Source of the DNA: Thermoplasmata archaeon
GTDB taxonomy: Archaea > Thermoplasmatota > Thermoplasmata > Lutacidiplasmatales > UBA184
Assembly: GCA_030037695.1 (NCBI GenBank)
Contig: JASHQF010000157.1
Coordinates: 1-14,897 of the forward strand
Reading direction: 5' to 3'
Length of the DNA: 14,897 nucleotides
Position numbers and translations under genes: made by a program. The notes below the pieces were generated by a model, which saw only the letters and a list, made by a program, of their open reading frames with translations, was not told the DNA's origin and did no database searches. How positions within the stretch are numbered: the first letter of the stretch is position 1; the number at the start of each line of letters is the position of its first letter. Positions 6,337-13,761 of this stretch are shown here, one piece after another.

Positions 6337-7695
6337 ATGGCCCGGGGAGACCCTGAGCCCGCCGTGGACCCCGGCGACGACGACCCGGGGGCCGACAACG
6401 AACGGCGGAAAGGGAAGTCGACGCATCGACGGGCCGCGCCTCGACGGCCCCCGGTGGAACGTTGGAAGAGCTCGAGCGAGCTGTTCGGCGAGGGAGCTCC
6501 GGCCGCGGAGGTCGACGGGGAGGACGAGGCGTTCCCGGTGGAGCGCCCGGCCCGTCCGAAGCGCGAGCCGGTCTTCTGGCGCGCCCGCGACTCGCTGTAC
6601 TTCGAGCCGCTCGTCGCCCTCGCCGTGATCGTCGTGCTCCTCGTCTCGCTGTTCGCCTACACGAGCAACTGGCCCCCCGTCTACGTCGTGGAATCCAACA
6701 GCATGCAGCACGGGTCCGGCGACCACCTCGGCGCCCTCAACGCCGGCGATGTCGTCCTCGCCGAGAAGGTCCGGAACTCGACGATCACGCCGTGGATCGT
6801 CGGGCTGAGCGACGGCTTCCAGACCTACGGCTTAGCCGGCGATGTCCTGCTCTACCACCCGAACGGGACCGGCTCCGCGACGCCGATCGTCCATCGGGCG
6901 CTCGTCTTCCTCACCTACGACAAGCCCGCCGGCGCCTACAACGCGACGATCCCCGCGGGGACCCCGTGCGGCAACGCGACGAACGCCGTCTACGCCACGC
7001 CGAACACCCTCAACGACTGCGGCACGACCGACCTCAAGGTGCTCGACCTGTACGGCCTCGGCTGGCGGCACGCGGTCAACCTGTCGATCCAGCTCACGTT
7101 CGGTTCGCTCGGCGACGCGCCCGGCTACCTGACGATGGGGGACAACAACAGCTACACCGACCAGTACCGCTCCGGTTCGTTCCCGCCGATCAGCTACCTC
7201 GTCCAGCCGGCCTGGATCATCGGGGTCGCGCGCGGGATGATCCCCTGGTTCGGCGCGCTCAAGCTCGCCTTGGACGGCAACTCGGCGCTCGTGCCCGCCG
7301 CCTCCTGGGAGCTGATGGGGCTCAGCCTCGCGGTGGTGATCCTCGGCGCCGCCGGGATCCACTGGGTGCTCCGCCGGAAAGGCTTCGGGAGCCCGCTGCG
7401 CAGGAGCGAGGAGCGGACGCGGCGCGAGGTGGAGCTCGACGAGGACGAGGCGCGACCGCCCCCCGGTCCCCGCGCCCGAGGAGGGGGGAGCCCGTGGCCG
7501 GAGCTCCGTCCCTGGCGGGACGGGGCCGACGATCCCCCCGGCCGGACCCCCGCCCCGCGCGCCCGCGTCGCGGGGAAGGACGCGTCCCCCGACGGCGCGC
7601 CCCCGCCGGCCGCGAGCGGCACGGGAAAGAAGTTCCCGCACCGCCTGCCGCGCCGACGGCCCGAGCGGCCTCCCCCGGACGACGAGAACCTTTAA
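6337..7695 (+). CDS. Signal peptidase I, archaeal/ER (S26B) type, with long cytoplasmic extensions
   Basis: 452 residues from ATG 6337. An in-frame ATG at 6310 lies inside the promoter-like element and is followed by rare codons (cct, cga, gaa), so I prefer 6337. Residues 1-87 are charged and disordered; TM1 is about 91-109. The catalytic Ser is S122 in SNSM; H186 in VHRA replaces the bacterial lysine; D269 and D275 in MGDNNSYTD complete the S26B site. TM2 is about 324-345. A Pro/Arg-rich cytoplasmic tail of about 105 residues follows. The loop between Ser/His and Asp motifs has two Cys (C211, C228) that could pair, and at least five N-x-S/T sequons. Its role would be removing secretory signal peptides on the outer face. 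Typical archaeal relatives are much shorter, so the extensions are unusual. Confidence 0.88.
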   Translation: MARGDPEPAVDPGDDDPGADNERRKGKSTHRRAAPRRPPVERWKSSSELFGEGAPAAEVDGEDEAFPVERPARPKREPVFWRARDSLYFEPLVALAVIVVLLVSLFAYTSNWPPVYVVESNSMQHGSGDHLGALNAGDVVLAEKVRNSTITPWIVGLSDGFQTYGLAGDVLLYHPNGTGSATPIVHRALVFLTYDKPAGAYNATIPAGTPCGNATNAVYATPNTLNDCGTTDLKVLDLYGLGWRHAVNLSIQLTFGSLGDAPGYLTMGDNNSYTDQYRSGSFPPISYLVQPAWIIGVARGMIPWFGALKLALDGNSALVPAASWELMGLSLAVVILGAAGIHWVLRRKGFGSPLRRSEERTRREVELDEDEARPPPGPRARGGGSPWPELRPWRDGADDPPGRTPAPRARVAGKDASPDGAPPPAASGTGKKFPHRLPRRRPERPPPDDENL

Positions 7696-7697
7696 CC
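7688..7697 (+). promoter_or_regulatory. TATA-like box for the PRS gene
   Basis: The sequence acctttaacc overlaps the end of the signal peptidase gene and is centred about 33 nt before ATG 7726, allowing a leader of only a few nucleotides. It suggests PRS has its own promoter instead of depending on read-through. Confidence 0.4.
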
Positions 7698-7725
7698 GCC
7701 GGCCTCGTCCGTGGCGCGCACGCCG

Positions 7726-8601
7726 ATGCATGTCCTAGCGGGGACCGCGTCGACCCCCCTCGCCGAGAAGATCTCGCGCGAGCTCGGGAACGCCCCGCTC
7801 GGCATCCCGTTCACCAAGCGGTTCCCGGACGGGGAGCTGTACCTCCGGGTCGAGGGCGATCTCGCCGGGGAGGCCGCGATCGTCGTCCAGTCGACCCGGA
7901 CCGACGGCGACCTGGTCGAGCTCCTGCTCCTGGAAGAGGCCGTCCGCGCCGCGGGGGCCGGGCGCGTCGTCGTGGTGATCCCGTACTTCGGCTACGCGCG
8001 CCAGGACCGGCGGTTCCTTCCCGGGGAGCCGCTGAGCGCCCGGGCGCTCTGCCGCCACATCGAGCAGGACGCCGACGCGGTGGTGACCGTCGATCTCCAC
8101 TCGTCGGAGACGTTGCGTCACTTCACGAAGCCCGCGTTCGAGGCGAGCGGCATCCCGGCGCTCGCCCGGCGCCTCCAGGCGCGGCCGGTCGACCTCCTCG
8201 TCTCCCCCGACCGGGGGGGGATCGCGCGGGCCCAGCGCATGGGCGCGGCGCTCGGGCGGCCGTGGGCCGCCCTCGAGAAGAAGCGGATCGACAGCGAGCA
8301 CGTCGAGCTCCGCTTCCCGACCGCGCATCCTCCCGAGGTCCGCGGTCGGAACGTCGTGCTGGTCGACGACGTGATCGCGACCGGAGGGACGATCGTGGAG
8401 GCGGCCCGGCTCCTGCGGCACGAGGGGGCGCGGAGCGTGGCCGCCGCCTGCACCCACGGACTGTTCCTGCGGGACGCCTTCGAGCGGATCAAGGCGGTCA
8501 CCGACGAGGTCCTCGCTACGGACACGCTCGTGCACCCGGCCGAGACGGCGTCGGTCGCCCCGGACATCGCCGCGATCGTGCGCCAGGCGATCCCGGCGTA
8601 A
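7726..8601 (+). CDS. prs: Ribose-phosphate pyrophosphokinase (PRPP synthetase)
   Basis: 291 residues, close to archaeal homologues. It transfers pyrophosphate from ATP to ribose 5-phosphate to make PRPP for purine, pyrimidine, His, Trp and NAD synthesis. Visible motifs are FTKRFPDGE (29-37), PYFGYARQDR (86-95, ATP site), VDLHS (122-126), SPDRGG (160-165), E184-K-K-R catalytic loop, and the PRPP/ribose-phosphate loop VLVDDVIATGGT (211-222). A GTG at 7711 is also in frame, but ATG 7726 gives the family-like N-terminus MHVLAG and suits the TATA spacing. A GNAT gene follows 13 nt downstream, probably on the same transcript. Supply of PRPP also serves NAD synthesis, for which nadB lies 2.3 kb away. 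Confidence 0.95.
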   Translation: MHVLAGTASTPLAEKISRELGNAPLGIPFTKRFPDGELYLRVEGDLAGEAAIVVQSTRTDGDLVELLLLEEAVRAAGAGRVVVVIPYFGYARQDRRFLPGEPLSARALCRHIEQDADAVVTVDLHSSETLRHFTKPAFEASGIPALARRLQARPVDLLVSPDRGGIARAQRMGAALGRPWAALEKKRIDSEHVELRFPTAHPPEVRGRNVVLVDDVIATGGTIVEAARLLRHEGARSVAAACTHGLFLRDAFERIKAVTDEVLATDTLVHPAETASVAPDIAAIVRQAIPA

Positions 8602-8614
8602 CGGGAGCGCCCCG

Positions 8615-9580
8615 ATGGACGTACCCCGGGCCGCGGCGGAGGCGCGGGCAGCGGACCTCGAGGAGCTCCTTCAGATGGTGCGGCGGGACCTGCTCCTGCG
8701 GGAGGAGGCGCCGAGCGGCGACTGGATCGAGGCCTCGGTCCGCGAGCTCCGGAGCGGGGAGCGGCCGGGGTGGTACCTCCCGCTCGCCGGCGGCGGTGGC
8801 ATCGCGTTCTACCGGTGCCGTGGATCGCACGCCTTCGGCCACGTGCACGTGGGCCCCGGCGTGACCGGTACCGACCGCGCCGTCCGCCTCGCGACGACGC
8901 TCCTCGACGCGCTCCCCGGGACCCTCGCGTCGGTCGATCTCGGGTTCACGGGGCTCGCGGGCGACGCCGAGCGGGAGGCGGTCGGACGGCTGGCTCGCCG
9001 CGTCGGCTCGACCGTGATCGAGCGGGTCTCGATGGAGCGACCCCTCTCCGCCGCCGACGCGGCCCCGCTCCCCGAGCTGCCGAAGGGCACGATCGGCGTG
9101 CCGGTCCAGGACGTGACCGTGGAGGCGCTCGCCGACCTCGATCTCCGGGCGTTCCGGGGCACGACGGACGAGCTGCTCTTGGGCGGAGGGGCCGACGACT
9201 ACCGGCGCTCGATCGAGGCGCTCGTCGGCGGTCAGCTCGGCCGGTTCCTGGACGATGCGTCGCTGGCGCTCGTCGAGCCGGATCCCGCTCGCCTCGTGGC
9301 GGCGCTGCTCACGTCGGAGCGGAACATCCGCCGCGCGATCTTCCTCGACCTGATGACCGATCCCGAGCGACGCCGTCGCGGCCTCGCTCGGTATCTCCTC
9401 CGGTGGGGCTTCCGAGCGCTCTGGGCGCTCGGCTACCAGTCGGTCCGGCTCTGGGTGACGCTCGCCAACGCTCCCGCCCGCGCCCTCTACGACGACCTCG
9501 GCTTCGTCGCCGGACCGCGCGCGACGATCTACCGCTGGGACCGGGTCTCCCGTTCGGCGCAGCCGCACACGGCGGCGTAA
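8615..9580 (+). CDS. GNAT-family N-acetyltransferase with a divergent N-terminal half
   Basis: 321 residues. The C-terminal part is a recognisable GNAT domain: FLDLMTDPERRRRGLARYLL (about 243-262) holds the RRxxGxA/G acetyl-CoA loop, and VRLWVTLANAPARALYDDLGF (277-297) is the usual beta5/helix/beta segment. Residues 50-145 contain a beta-rich region with GHVHVGPGVTG and a hydrophobic strand (VDLGFTGL) suggesting a second, degenerate GNAT fold, as in tandem GNAT proteins. The substrate is unknown. It begins 13 nt after PRS; gggag at 8605-8609 is a reasonable ribosome-binding site. The last 52 nt overlap the 3' end of the convergent nuclease-like gene, so the two transcripts are mutually antisense at their ends. 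Confidence 0.83.
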   Translation: MDVPRAAAEARAADLEELLQMVRRDLLLREEAPSGDWIEASVRELRSGERPGWYLPLAGGGGIAFYRCRGSHAFGHVHVGPGVTGTDRAVRLATTLLDALPGTLASVDLGFTGLAGDAEREAVGRLARRVGSTVIERVSMERPLSAADAAPLPELPKGTIGVPVQDVTVEALADLDLRAFRGTTDELLLGGGADDYRRSIEALVGGQLGRFLDDASLALVEPDPARLVAALLTSERNIRRAIFLDLMTDPERRRRGLARYLLRWGFRALWALGYQSVRLWVTLANAPARALYDDLGFVAGPRATIYRWDRVSRSAQPHTAA

Positions 9581-10854
9581 GGGCAGCTGTCGGCCATCCA
9601 GCGAGGGCAGGCCGGAAGGCCGAGCGGGGCGGCATCCTGCAGCGCGCGATCGAGCGCCTCGGCCCGCTCGTTCCACCGCTCGCCCCAGCGGTCCCGCTCC
9701 CGGAACGCGAACGAGAGCACCTGGAGCCGATCGTCGTCCCGCTCGGCGCGCTCGTACCCCACGATGACGAGGCCGTTCGAGCGTCCGGCCCGGGCGCAAC
9801 GAAAGCCGAGCTCGAGCTCGTACTGGGGGAACCTCGAGGCGATCTCGGCCGGGGCGTACCGGTCCCACGCGCGCGAGACCTTCAGGAGATACGGGTGGTC
9901 CCGCCACCCTACCACCTCCTCCTCCGGTCCCGTCCCCTGCGGCGGAAGACTGGCGACCTCCCCCGGGGGCCCTCCCTCGAGCGCCTCGAGGAGGCGATCG
10001 TAGAGATCCGGCGGCCCGAACCCGGGGGCCTCCCCGGGAGGCTCGGGCCCCTCGTCGCGCTGCTCGAAGTAGGTCCGCCGAGGATAGAGCAGCTCGCGGA
10101 ACCGAGCCCAACGCTCGGCCGCCGGCGGCGCCGGCGCCAGCGCGCCCGTCCAGCGGGCCCCTAGCTCCGGAGCCTCCGTCACGGTCTCGATCTCCGACCC
10201 GAACTCGAGCGTCTCCGCGGGCTCGCTGCCCCGGCAGGCGCACACCCCGGCCGTCTGGAACTCGCAGCCGCGTCCGAACCAGGCACAGCGAGGAAGCGGG
10301 GTCGGGTCACGGCCCTCGAGGGCCGTCCGGAGCCGGGCTTCGGAGTCGCCGAGGAGGGCTCGGAGCCGCTCGTAGGAGCGGAATCTCACCTCGAAGGCCG
10401 AGACCGCCGGCCGGCCCCCTGCCGAGAGGCGCAGGTACGCACAACGCCCCTCGCTCCCGCCGACGAGGGCGCAGTACAGGGCGAGCTGAGCGACCCATTC
10501 GGGACGTTCGCGCGCGAGATCGGCGCCGACCGGGGTCGCGCCGGTCTTGATCTCGAGCGGGATCCCGGCCAGATGGTCGATCCGCGCGGAGACCCCGTCT
10601 CGGCGGACCCTCACCTCGGTGGGGCCCTCCGCGGCGAGCACGGCCTCGAACGCCCGGTGCCATGCCCGCCCGAGGTTCATCCGGGCCTGACGGGCGAGGG
10701 GAGCCGGCACCGGCGCGCTCGTGCGGCGCCAGTAGGCCGGTCGCGGAAGGAGCAGCTCCGTGACGCTGAGGGCACGGCGTCCCGACCCCGAGCGGAGACG
10801 CGCGGTGAGCTCGGCGGTGAGGGCGGCCTCCTCCCGGACGTCGACGTCGCCCAT
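9529..10854 (-). CDS. Tandem-duplicated PD-(D/E)XK nuclease-like protein with two Cys clusters
   Basis: 441 residues from ATG 10854. The first half is a Cas4/RecB-like nuclease: TELLLPRPAYW (32-42), H66 in AWHRAFE, D93 in ARIDH, E101 and K103 in PLEIKTG, Q123/Y127 in QLALY, then C190-x6-C197-x7-C205-x-C207. The second half repeats this order: RELLYPRRTYF (253-263), DLYDRLLEALEGG (283-295), WRDH (317-320), QYELELGFRCARAG (344-357), and C416-x7-C424-x5-C430-x-C432. Copy two has LLKVS where ExK should be and no equivalent of H66, so it is probably not catalytic. The Cys normally preceding PRxxY in Cas4 is absent in both copies; four C-terminal Cys could bind an Fe-S cluster or zinc instead. No Cas genes or repeats are nearby, so a repair or recombination role is more likely than CRISPR adaptation. 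Confidence 0.82.
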   Translation of the reverse strand: MGDVDVREEAALTAELTARLRSGSGRRALSVTELLLPRPAYWRRTSAPVPAPLARQARMNLGRAWHRAFEAVLAAEGPTEVRVRRDGVSARIDHLAGIPLEIKTGATPVGADLARERPEWVAQLALYCALVGGSEGRCAYLRLSAGGRPAVSAFEVRFRSYERLRALLGDSEARLRTALEGRDPTPLPRCAWFGRGCEFQTAGVCACRGSEPAETLEFGSEIETVTEAPELGARWTGALAPAPPAAERWARFRELLYPRRTYFEQRDEGPEPPGEAPGFGPPDLYDRLLEALEGGPPGEVASLPPQGTGPEEEVVGWRDHPYLLKVSRAWDRYAPAEIASRFPQYELELGFRCARAGRSNGLVIVGYERAERDDDRLQVLSFAFRERDRWGERWNERAEALDRALQDAAPLGLPACPRWMADSCPYAAVCGCAERETRSQR

Positions 10855-10914
10855 CGACCGCTCGGGGCGACCGCGCCGCTCCCGATAGGCGCTGCGCTCC
10901 CCCGGGACGGAGAG

Positions 10915-10924
10915 GGGCTTTAGC
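10915..10924 (+). promoter_or_regulatory. TATA-like box for nadB (possibly shared with the divergent nuclease gene)
   Basis: ggggctttagcc is centred about 26 nt upstream of GTG 10946, giving a leaderless nadB transcript. It is the only A/T-rich spot in the 91-nt divergent gap. GGCTTTAGCC is nearly symmetric, so it might also serve the nuclease-like gene with a leader of about 40 nt. Confidence 0.5.
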
Positions 10925-10945
10925 CGCGGTCCCGCTCCGGCGCTC

Positions 10946-12514
10946 GTGAAGGAGCCGAAGCGACATCCTCTGGTCGTCGGCAGCGGGATCGCCGGGCTGT
11001 ACGTCGCGCTGCGGTGCCGGGAGATGGGGCTCCGGCCGACGATCGTCACGCAGGGACGGCTCGAGGAGTCGAACACCCGGTACGCCCAGGGAGGGATCGC
11101 TGCGGCGATCGGTCCGGACGACGCCCCGGCCCGGCACTACGCCGACACGGTGCGCGCCGGCGACGGCCTCGTCAACCGCGCCGCGGCCCGTCTCCTCGCC
11201 GACGATGCGCCCGCACGGATCGCGGCGCTGGTCCGGTACGGGGTCCCGTTCGATACCGCCGAAGGGCACATCGCGCTCGGCCGGGAGGCCGCGCACTCCC
11301 GGGCGCGGATCCTGCACGCCGGCGGCGATGCGACCGGGCTCTCGATCGAGGAGACGCTCAAGCGAAGGGTCCTGGAGGGCGGCATCGACATCGAGGAGCG
11401 CACGTCGCTTCGGGCGCTCCGGCCGGGGTCCCCGGACGGTCCCGTGGCGGTCGTCGCGCGATCCCCGGGGGGCCACCCCGTCACGCACGAGCCGCGACCG
11501 ATCGTGCTCGCGACCGGCGGCGCGGGGAACCTCTACCGTCAGAGCACGAACCGGCCGTTCGCCATGGGCGAGGGGATCGCGATCGCGTTCCGTGCCGGCG
11601 CGATCGTGGCCGACATGGAGTTCGTCCAGTTCCATCCGACCGCGTTCTATCGGGAGGGCGCCCCGCGGTTCCTCATCACCGAGGCGATCCGGGGCGAGGG
11701 GGCCCGGCTCGTCAACGAGGCGGGGGAGCGGTTCATGGTCGGGACCCATCCGGACGCCGAGCTCGCCCCCCGCGACGTCGTCGCGCGGGCCGTCGACCGG
11801 GAGATCGCACGGTCGGACCGGCCGCACGTCTACCTCGACGCGACGCGGATCCCCCGCGACCGACTGTTCGCGCGGTTCCCCTCGATCTGCCGGTTCCTCC
11901 TCCTCTACGGCCTGGACCCGTCCCGGGACCGGATCCCGATCGCGCCCGTAGCGCACTACATGATCGGCGGCATCGCGACCGATCTCGACGGGCGGACCTC
12001 GATCCCCGGGCTCTACGCCGCCGGCGAGGTCGCGGCGACCGGGGTCCACGGCGCGAACCGCCTCGGGAGCAACTCGCTGCTGGAGGGGCTGGTGTTCGGC
12101 GAGAAGGTCGCCGTCCAGCTTCGGAACCCTCGGGCCGGGGGCCCGTCGCCGCCCGGGAGGACGGTGGAGCTGCCGACCCCGACCGGGTCGGGCTCGCCGG
12201 AGGATCCGGCCACGATCGAGGTGATCCAGAGCCGGCTCTGGGACGACGTCGGGATCGTCCGCGCACCGGACGGCCTCCGCGCCGCGCTCGCGGCGTTCGA
12301 GACGCTCGACCGAGAGGTGGAGCCGGCGACGTCGGAACCTCCCCCCGGCGCGGTCGCGAACGCGGCGCTCACCGCGACGCTCATCGCACGGTCCGCCCTC
12401 GAACGGACCGAGAGCCGGGGGGCGCATTTCCGGACCGATTGGCCCCGTCGCCGCAAGATCTGGGAGCGCCATGTCGGCCTCCGCAGCCGGAAGGCGGGGC
12501 GGGGCCGGCGCTGA
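10946..12514 (+). CDS. nadB: L-aspartate oxidase (NAD biosynthesis)
   Basis: 522 residues, standard for the family. It is an FAD enzyme oxidising L-aspartate to iminoaspartate for quinolinate synthase. The dinucleotide motif VVGSGIAGLY is at 10-19, followed by YAQGGIAAAI (46-55). Succinate-dehydrogenase-superfamily segments are IRGEGARLVNEAGERFM, LAPRDVVARAVDRE and APVAHYMIGGIATD (333-346). LYAAGEVAATGVHGANRLGSNSLLEG carries the NadB-type GANRLxSNSLLEG signature, and the C-terminal ESRGAHFRTDWP is the helical-domain signature. The NadB-type signature and the lack of an adjacent iron-sulfur subunit argue against succinate dehydrogenase or fumarate reductase. The GTG start sits at leaderless distance from its TATA box. 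nadA and nadC are not in the window. Confidence 0.95.
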   Translation: MKEPKRHPLVVGSGIAGLYVALRCREMGLRPTIVTQGRLEESNTRYAQGGIAAAIGPDDAPARHYADTVRAGDGLVNRAAARLLADDAPARIAALVRYGVPFDTAEGHIALGREAAHSRARILHAGGDATGLSIEETLKRRVLEGGIDIEERTSLRALRPGSPDGPVAVVARSPGGHPVTHEPRPIVLATGGAGNLYRQSTNRPFAMGEGIAIAFRAGAIVADMEFVQFHPTAFYREGAPRFLITEAIRGEGARLVNEAGERFMVGTHPDAELAPRDVVARAVDREIARSDRPHVYLDATRIPRDRLFARFPSICRFLLLYGLDPSRDRIPIAPVAHYMIGGIATDLDGRTSIPGLYAAGEVAATGVHGANRLGSNSLLEGLVFGEKVAVQLRNPRAGGPSPPGRTVELPTPTGSGSPEDPATIEVIQSRLWDDVGIVRAPDGLRAALAAFETLDREVEPATSEPPPGAVANAALTATLIARSALERTESRGAHFRTDWPRRRKIWERHVGLRSRKAGRGRR

Positions 12515-12530
12515 CGGCGCCGCCCGACAA

Positions 12531-12540
12531 CCGTTATCCC
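12531..12540 (+). promoter_or_regulatory. TATA-like box for the acyl-CoA dehydrogenase
   Basis: ccgttatccc is centred 26-27 nt before GTG 12562, inside the 47-nt gap after nadB. The spacing supports both the leaderless start and independent transcription. Confidence 0.5.
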
Positions 12541-12561
12541 TCGAAGGCGGTCGGAGCCGGC

Positions 12562-13761
12562 GTGAGCGGTGCGGGCCCCGCGCCGGAGCAGGACCTGCGC
12601 GACGCCGCCCGGCGCTTCGTGCGACGGGAGATCTCGCCGATCGCCGACCGGATGGATCGGGAGGACCACTTCCCGCGGGACGTCTTCGGTCGGCTCGGCG
12701 AGGCGGGGTTCCTCGCGCCGACGGTCCCCGAGGCGTACGGGGGGCTCGGCCTCGGCTACCGGGCCCAGGCGGTCATCCTCGAGGAGATCGCCCGGGCCAG
12801 CCCGGCCCTCGCGCTGAGCGTCGGCGCCCACTCCAACCTGTTCGCCGACAACCTCGCTCGGAACGGCACCGACGCCCAGCGGTCGCGGTTCCTGCCCAAG
12901 ATCGCCGCCGGGGAGCAGATCGGCGCGCTCGCCCTCACGGAGCCGAACGCCGGCTCGGACGCCGTCGCGATCCAGACCCGCGCGGTGCGGGAGGGCGGAG
13001 GGTACCGGCTCACCGGATCGAAGCAGTTCATCACCAACGGCCCGGTCGCCGACCTCCTCCTCGTCTACGCGAAGACCGCGCCGGAGCGGGGTGCGGCCGG
13101 GATCTCCGCGTTCCTCGTCGCCCGCGGGACGGCAGGGTTCTCCGTCGCCCGCAGCCTTGACAAGATGGGGATGCGCGGCTCGCCGACCGGGGAGCTCGCG
13201 TTCCAGGACGTGCGGGTCCCCGAGGAGCAGCGCCTCGGTCCCGAGAACGGGGGCGTGGGGATCATGATGGGCGGTCTCAACGTCGAGCGAGCGGTCCTGG
13301 GCGCGATCCCGGTCGGGATCCTCGCCGAGGTCCTCGACCGCTCGGTCGCCTACGCCCGGCAGCGGGAGCAGTTCGGGCGCAGGATCGGGGAGTTCGAACT
13401 CGTGCAGGCGAAGCTCGCGAACCTCTACACCGACCTCACGGCGGCGCGCCTGCTCCTCGAGGCGGCCCTGGACGCGGTCGGGCGCGGGGATCGGAGCCTC
13501 GGACCAAGCGCCGCGGCGCTCACGTTCGCCTCGGAAGCGTCGACGCGGGGCGCGCTCGAGGCGCTCCAGATCCACGGCGGGTACGGGTACATGCGCGATC
13601 TCCCGATCGAGCGGTTCGTCCGCGACGCCAAGCTCCTGGAGATCGGCGCCGGCACGAGCGAGATCCGTCGGTTGATCGTTGCCCGTGAGCTCCTCGGCGA
13701 GGGGTTCGACGGCTCGACGATCGGCGGGCGGTCGCGCCCGCCGGGCGCGCCGACGGCCTAA
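12562..13761 (+). CDS. Acyl-CoA dehydrogenase, isovaleryl-CoA dehydrogenase type
   Basis: 399 residues from GTG 12562, a normal length. FAD-dependent alpha,beta-desaturation of an acyl-CoA. GALALTEPNAGSDA (121-134) and KQFITNGPVADLLLVYAKT (154-172) bind FAD and substrate; LDKMGMRGSPTGEL follows. At the position where most family members have catalytic Glu (YEGT), this protein has EIGAGTSE (360-367), as in isovaleryl-CoA dehydrogenase, where the base is instead in the helix LDLERLV; here NVERAV provides E242. AHSNLFADNLARNG and FLPKIAAGEQIGAL also resemble that subgroup. Leucine catabolism is therefore the best guess; other short branched acyl-CoAs are possible. Electron transfer flavoprotein genes are not in the window. 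Its TAA overlaps the TAG of the convergent RHH gene (ctaa, 13758-13761). Confidence 0.92.
   Translation: MSGAGPAPEQDLRDAARRFVRREISPIADRMDREDHFPRDVFGRLGEAGFLAPTVPEAYGGLGLGYRAQAVILEEIARASPALALSVGAHSNLFADNLARNGTDAQRSRFLPKIAAGEQIGALALTEPNAGSDAVAIQTRAVREGGGYRLTGSKQFITNGPVADLLLVYAKTAPERGAAGISAFLVARGTAGFSVARSLDKMGMRGSPTGELAFQDVRVPEEQRLGPENGGVGIMMGGLNVERAVLGAIPVGILAEVLDRSVAYARQREQFGRRIGEFELVQAKLANLYTDLTAARLLLEAALDAVGRGDRSLGPSAAALTFASEASTRGALEALQIHGGYGYMRDLPIERFVRDAKLLEIGAGTSEIRRLIVARELLGEGFDGSTIGGRSRPPGAPTA

Noticed and set aside
6219..6398. Longer cyclase-family protein starting at 6398
   Set aside because: The extra 60 residues are Ser/Gly/Arg-rich without family similarity, cross the divergent promoter and enter the signal peptidase gene.
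9529..10854. Cas4 of a CRISPR-Cas locus
   Set aside because: The nuclease-like gene resembles Cas4 in its first half, but there are no direct repeats, spacers or other Cas genes in the window, the N-terminal Cys is missing, and the protein is twice the size of Cas4.
10946..12514. Succinate dehydrogenase or fumarate reductase flavoprotein
   Set aside because: The GANRLGSNSLLEG and ESRGAHFRTDWP signatures occur with a NadB-type length, and there is no adjacent iron-sulfur or membrane subunit.
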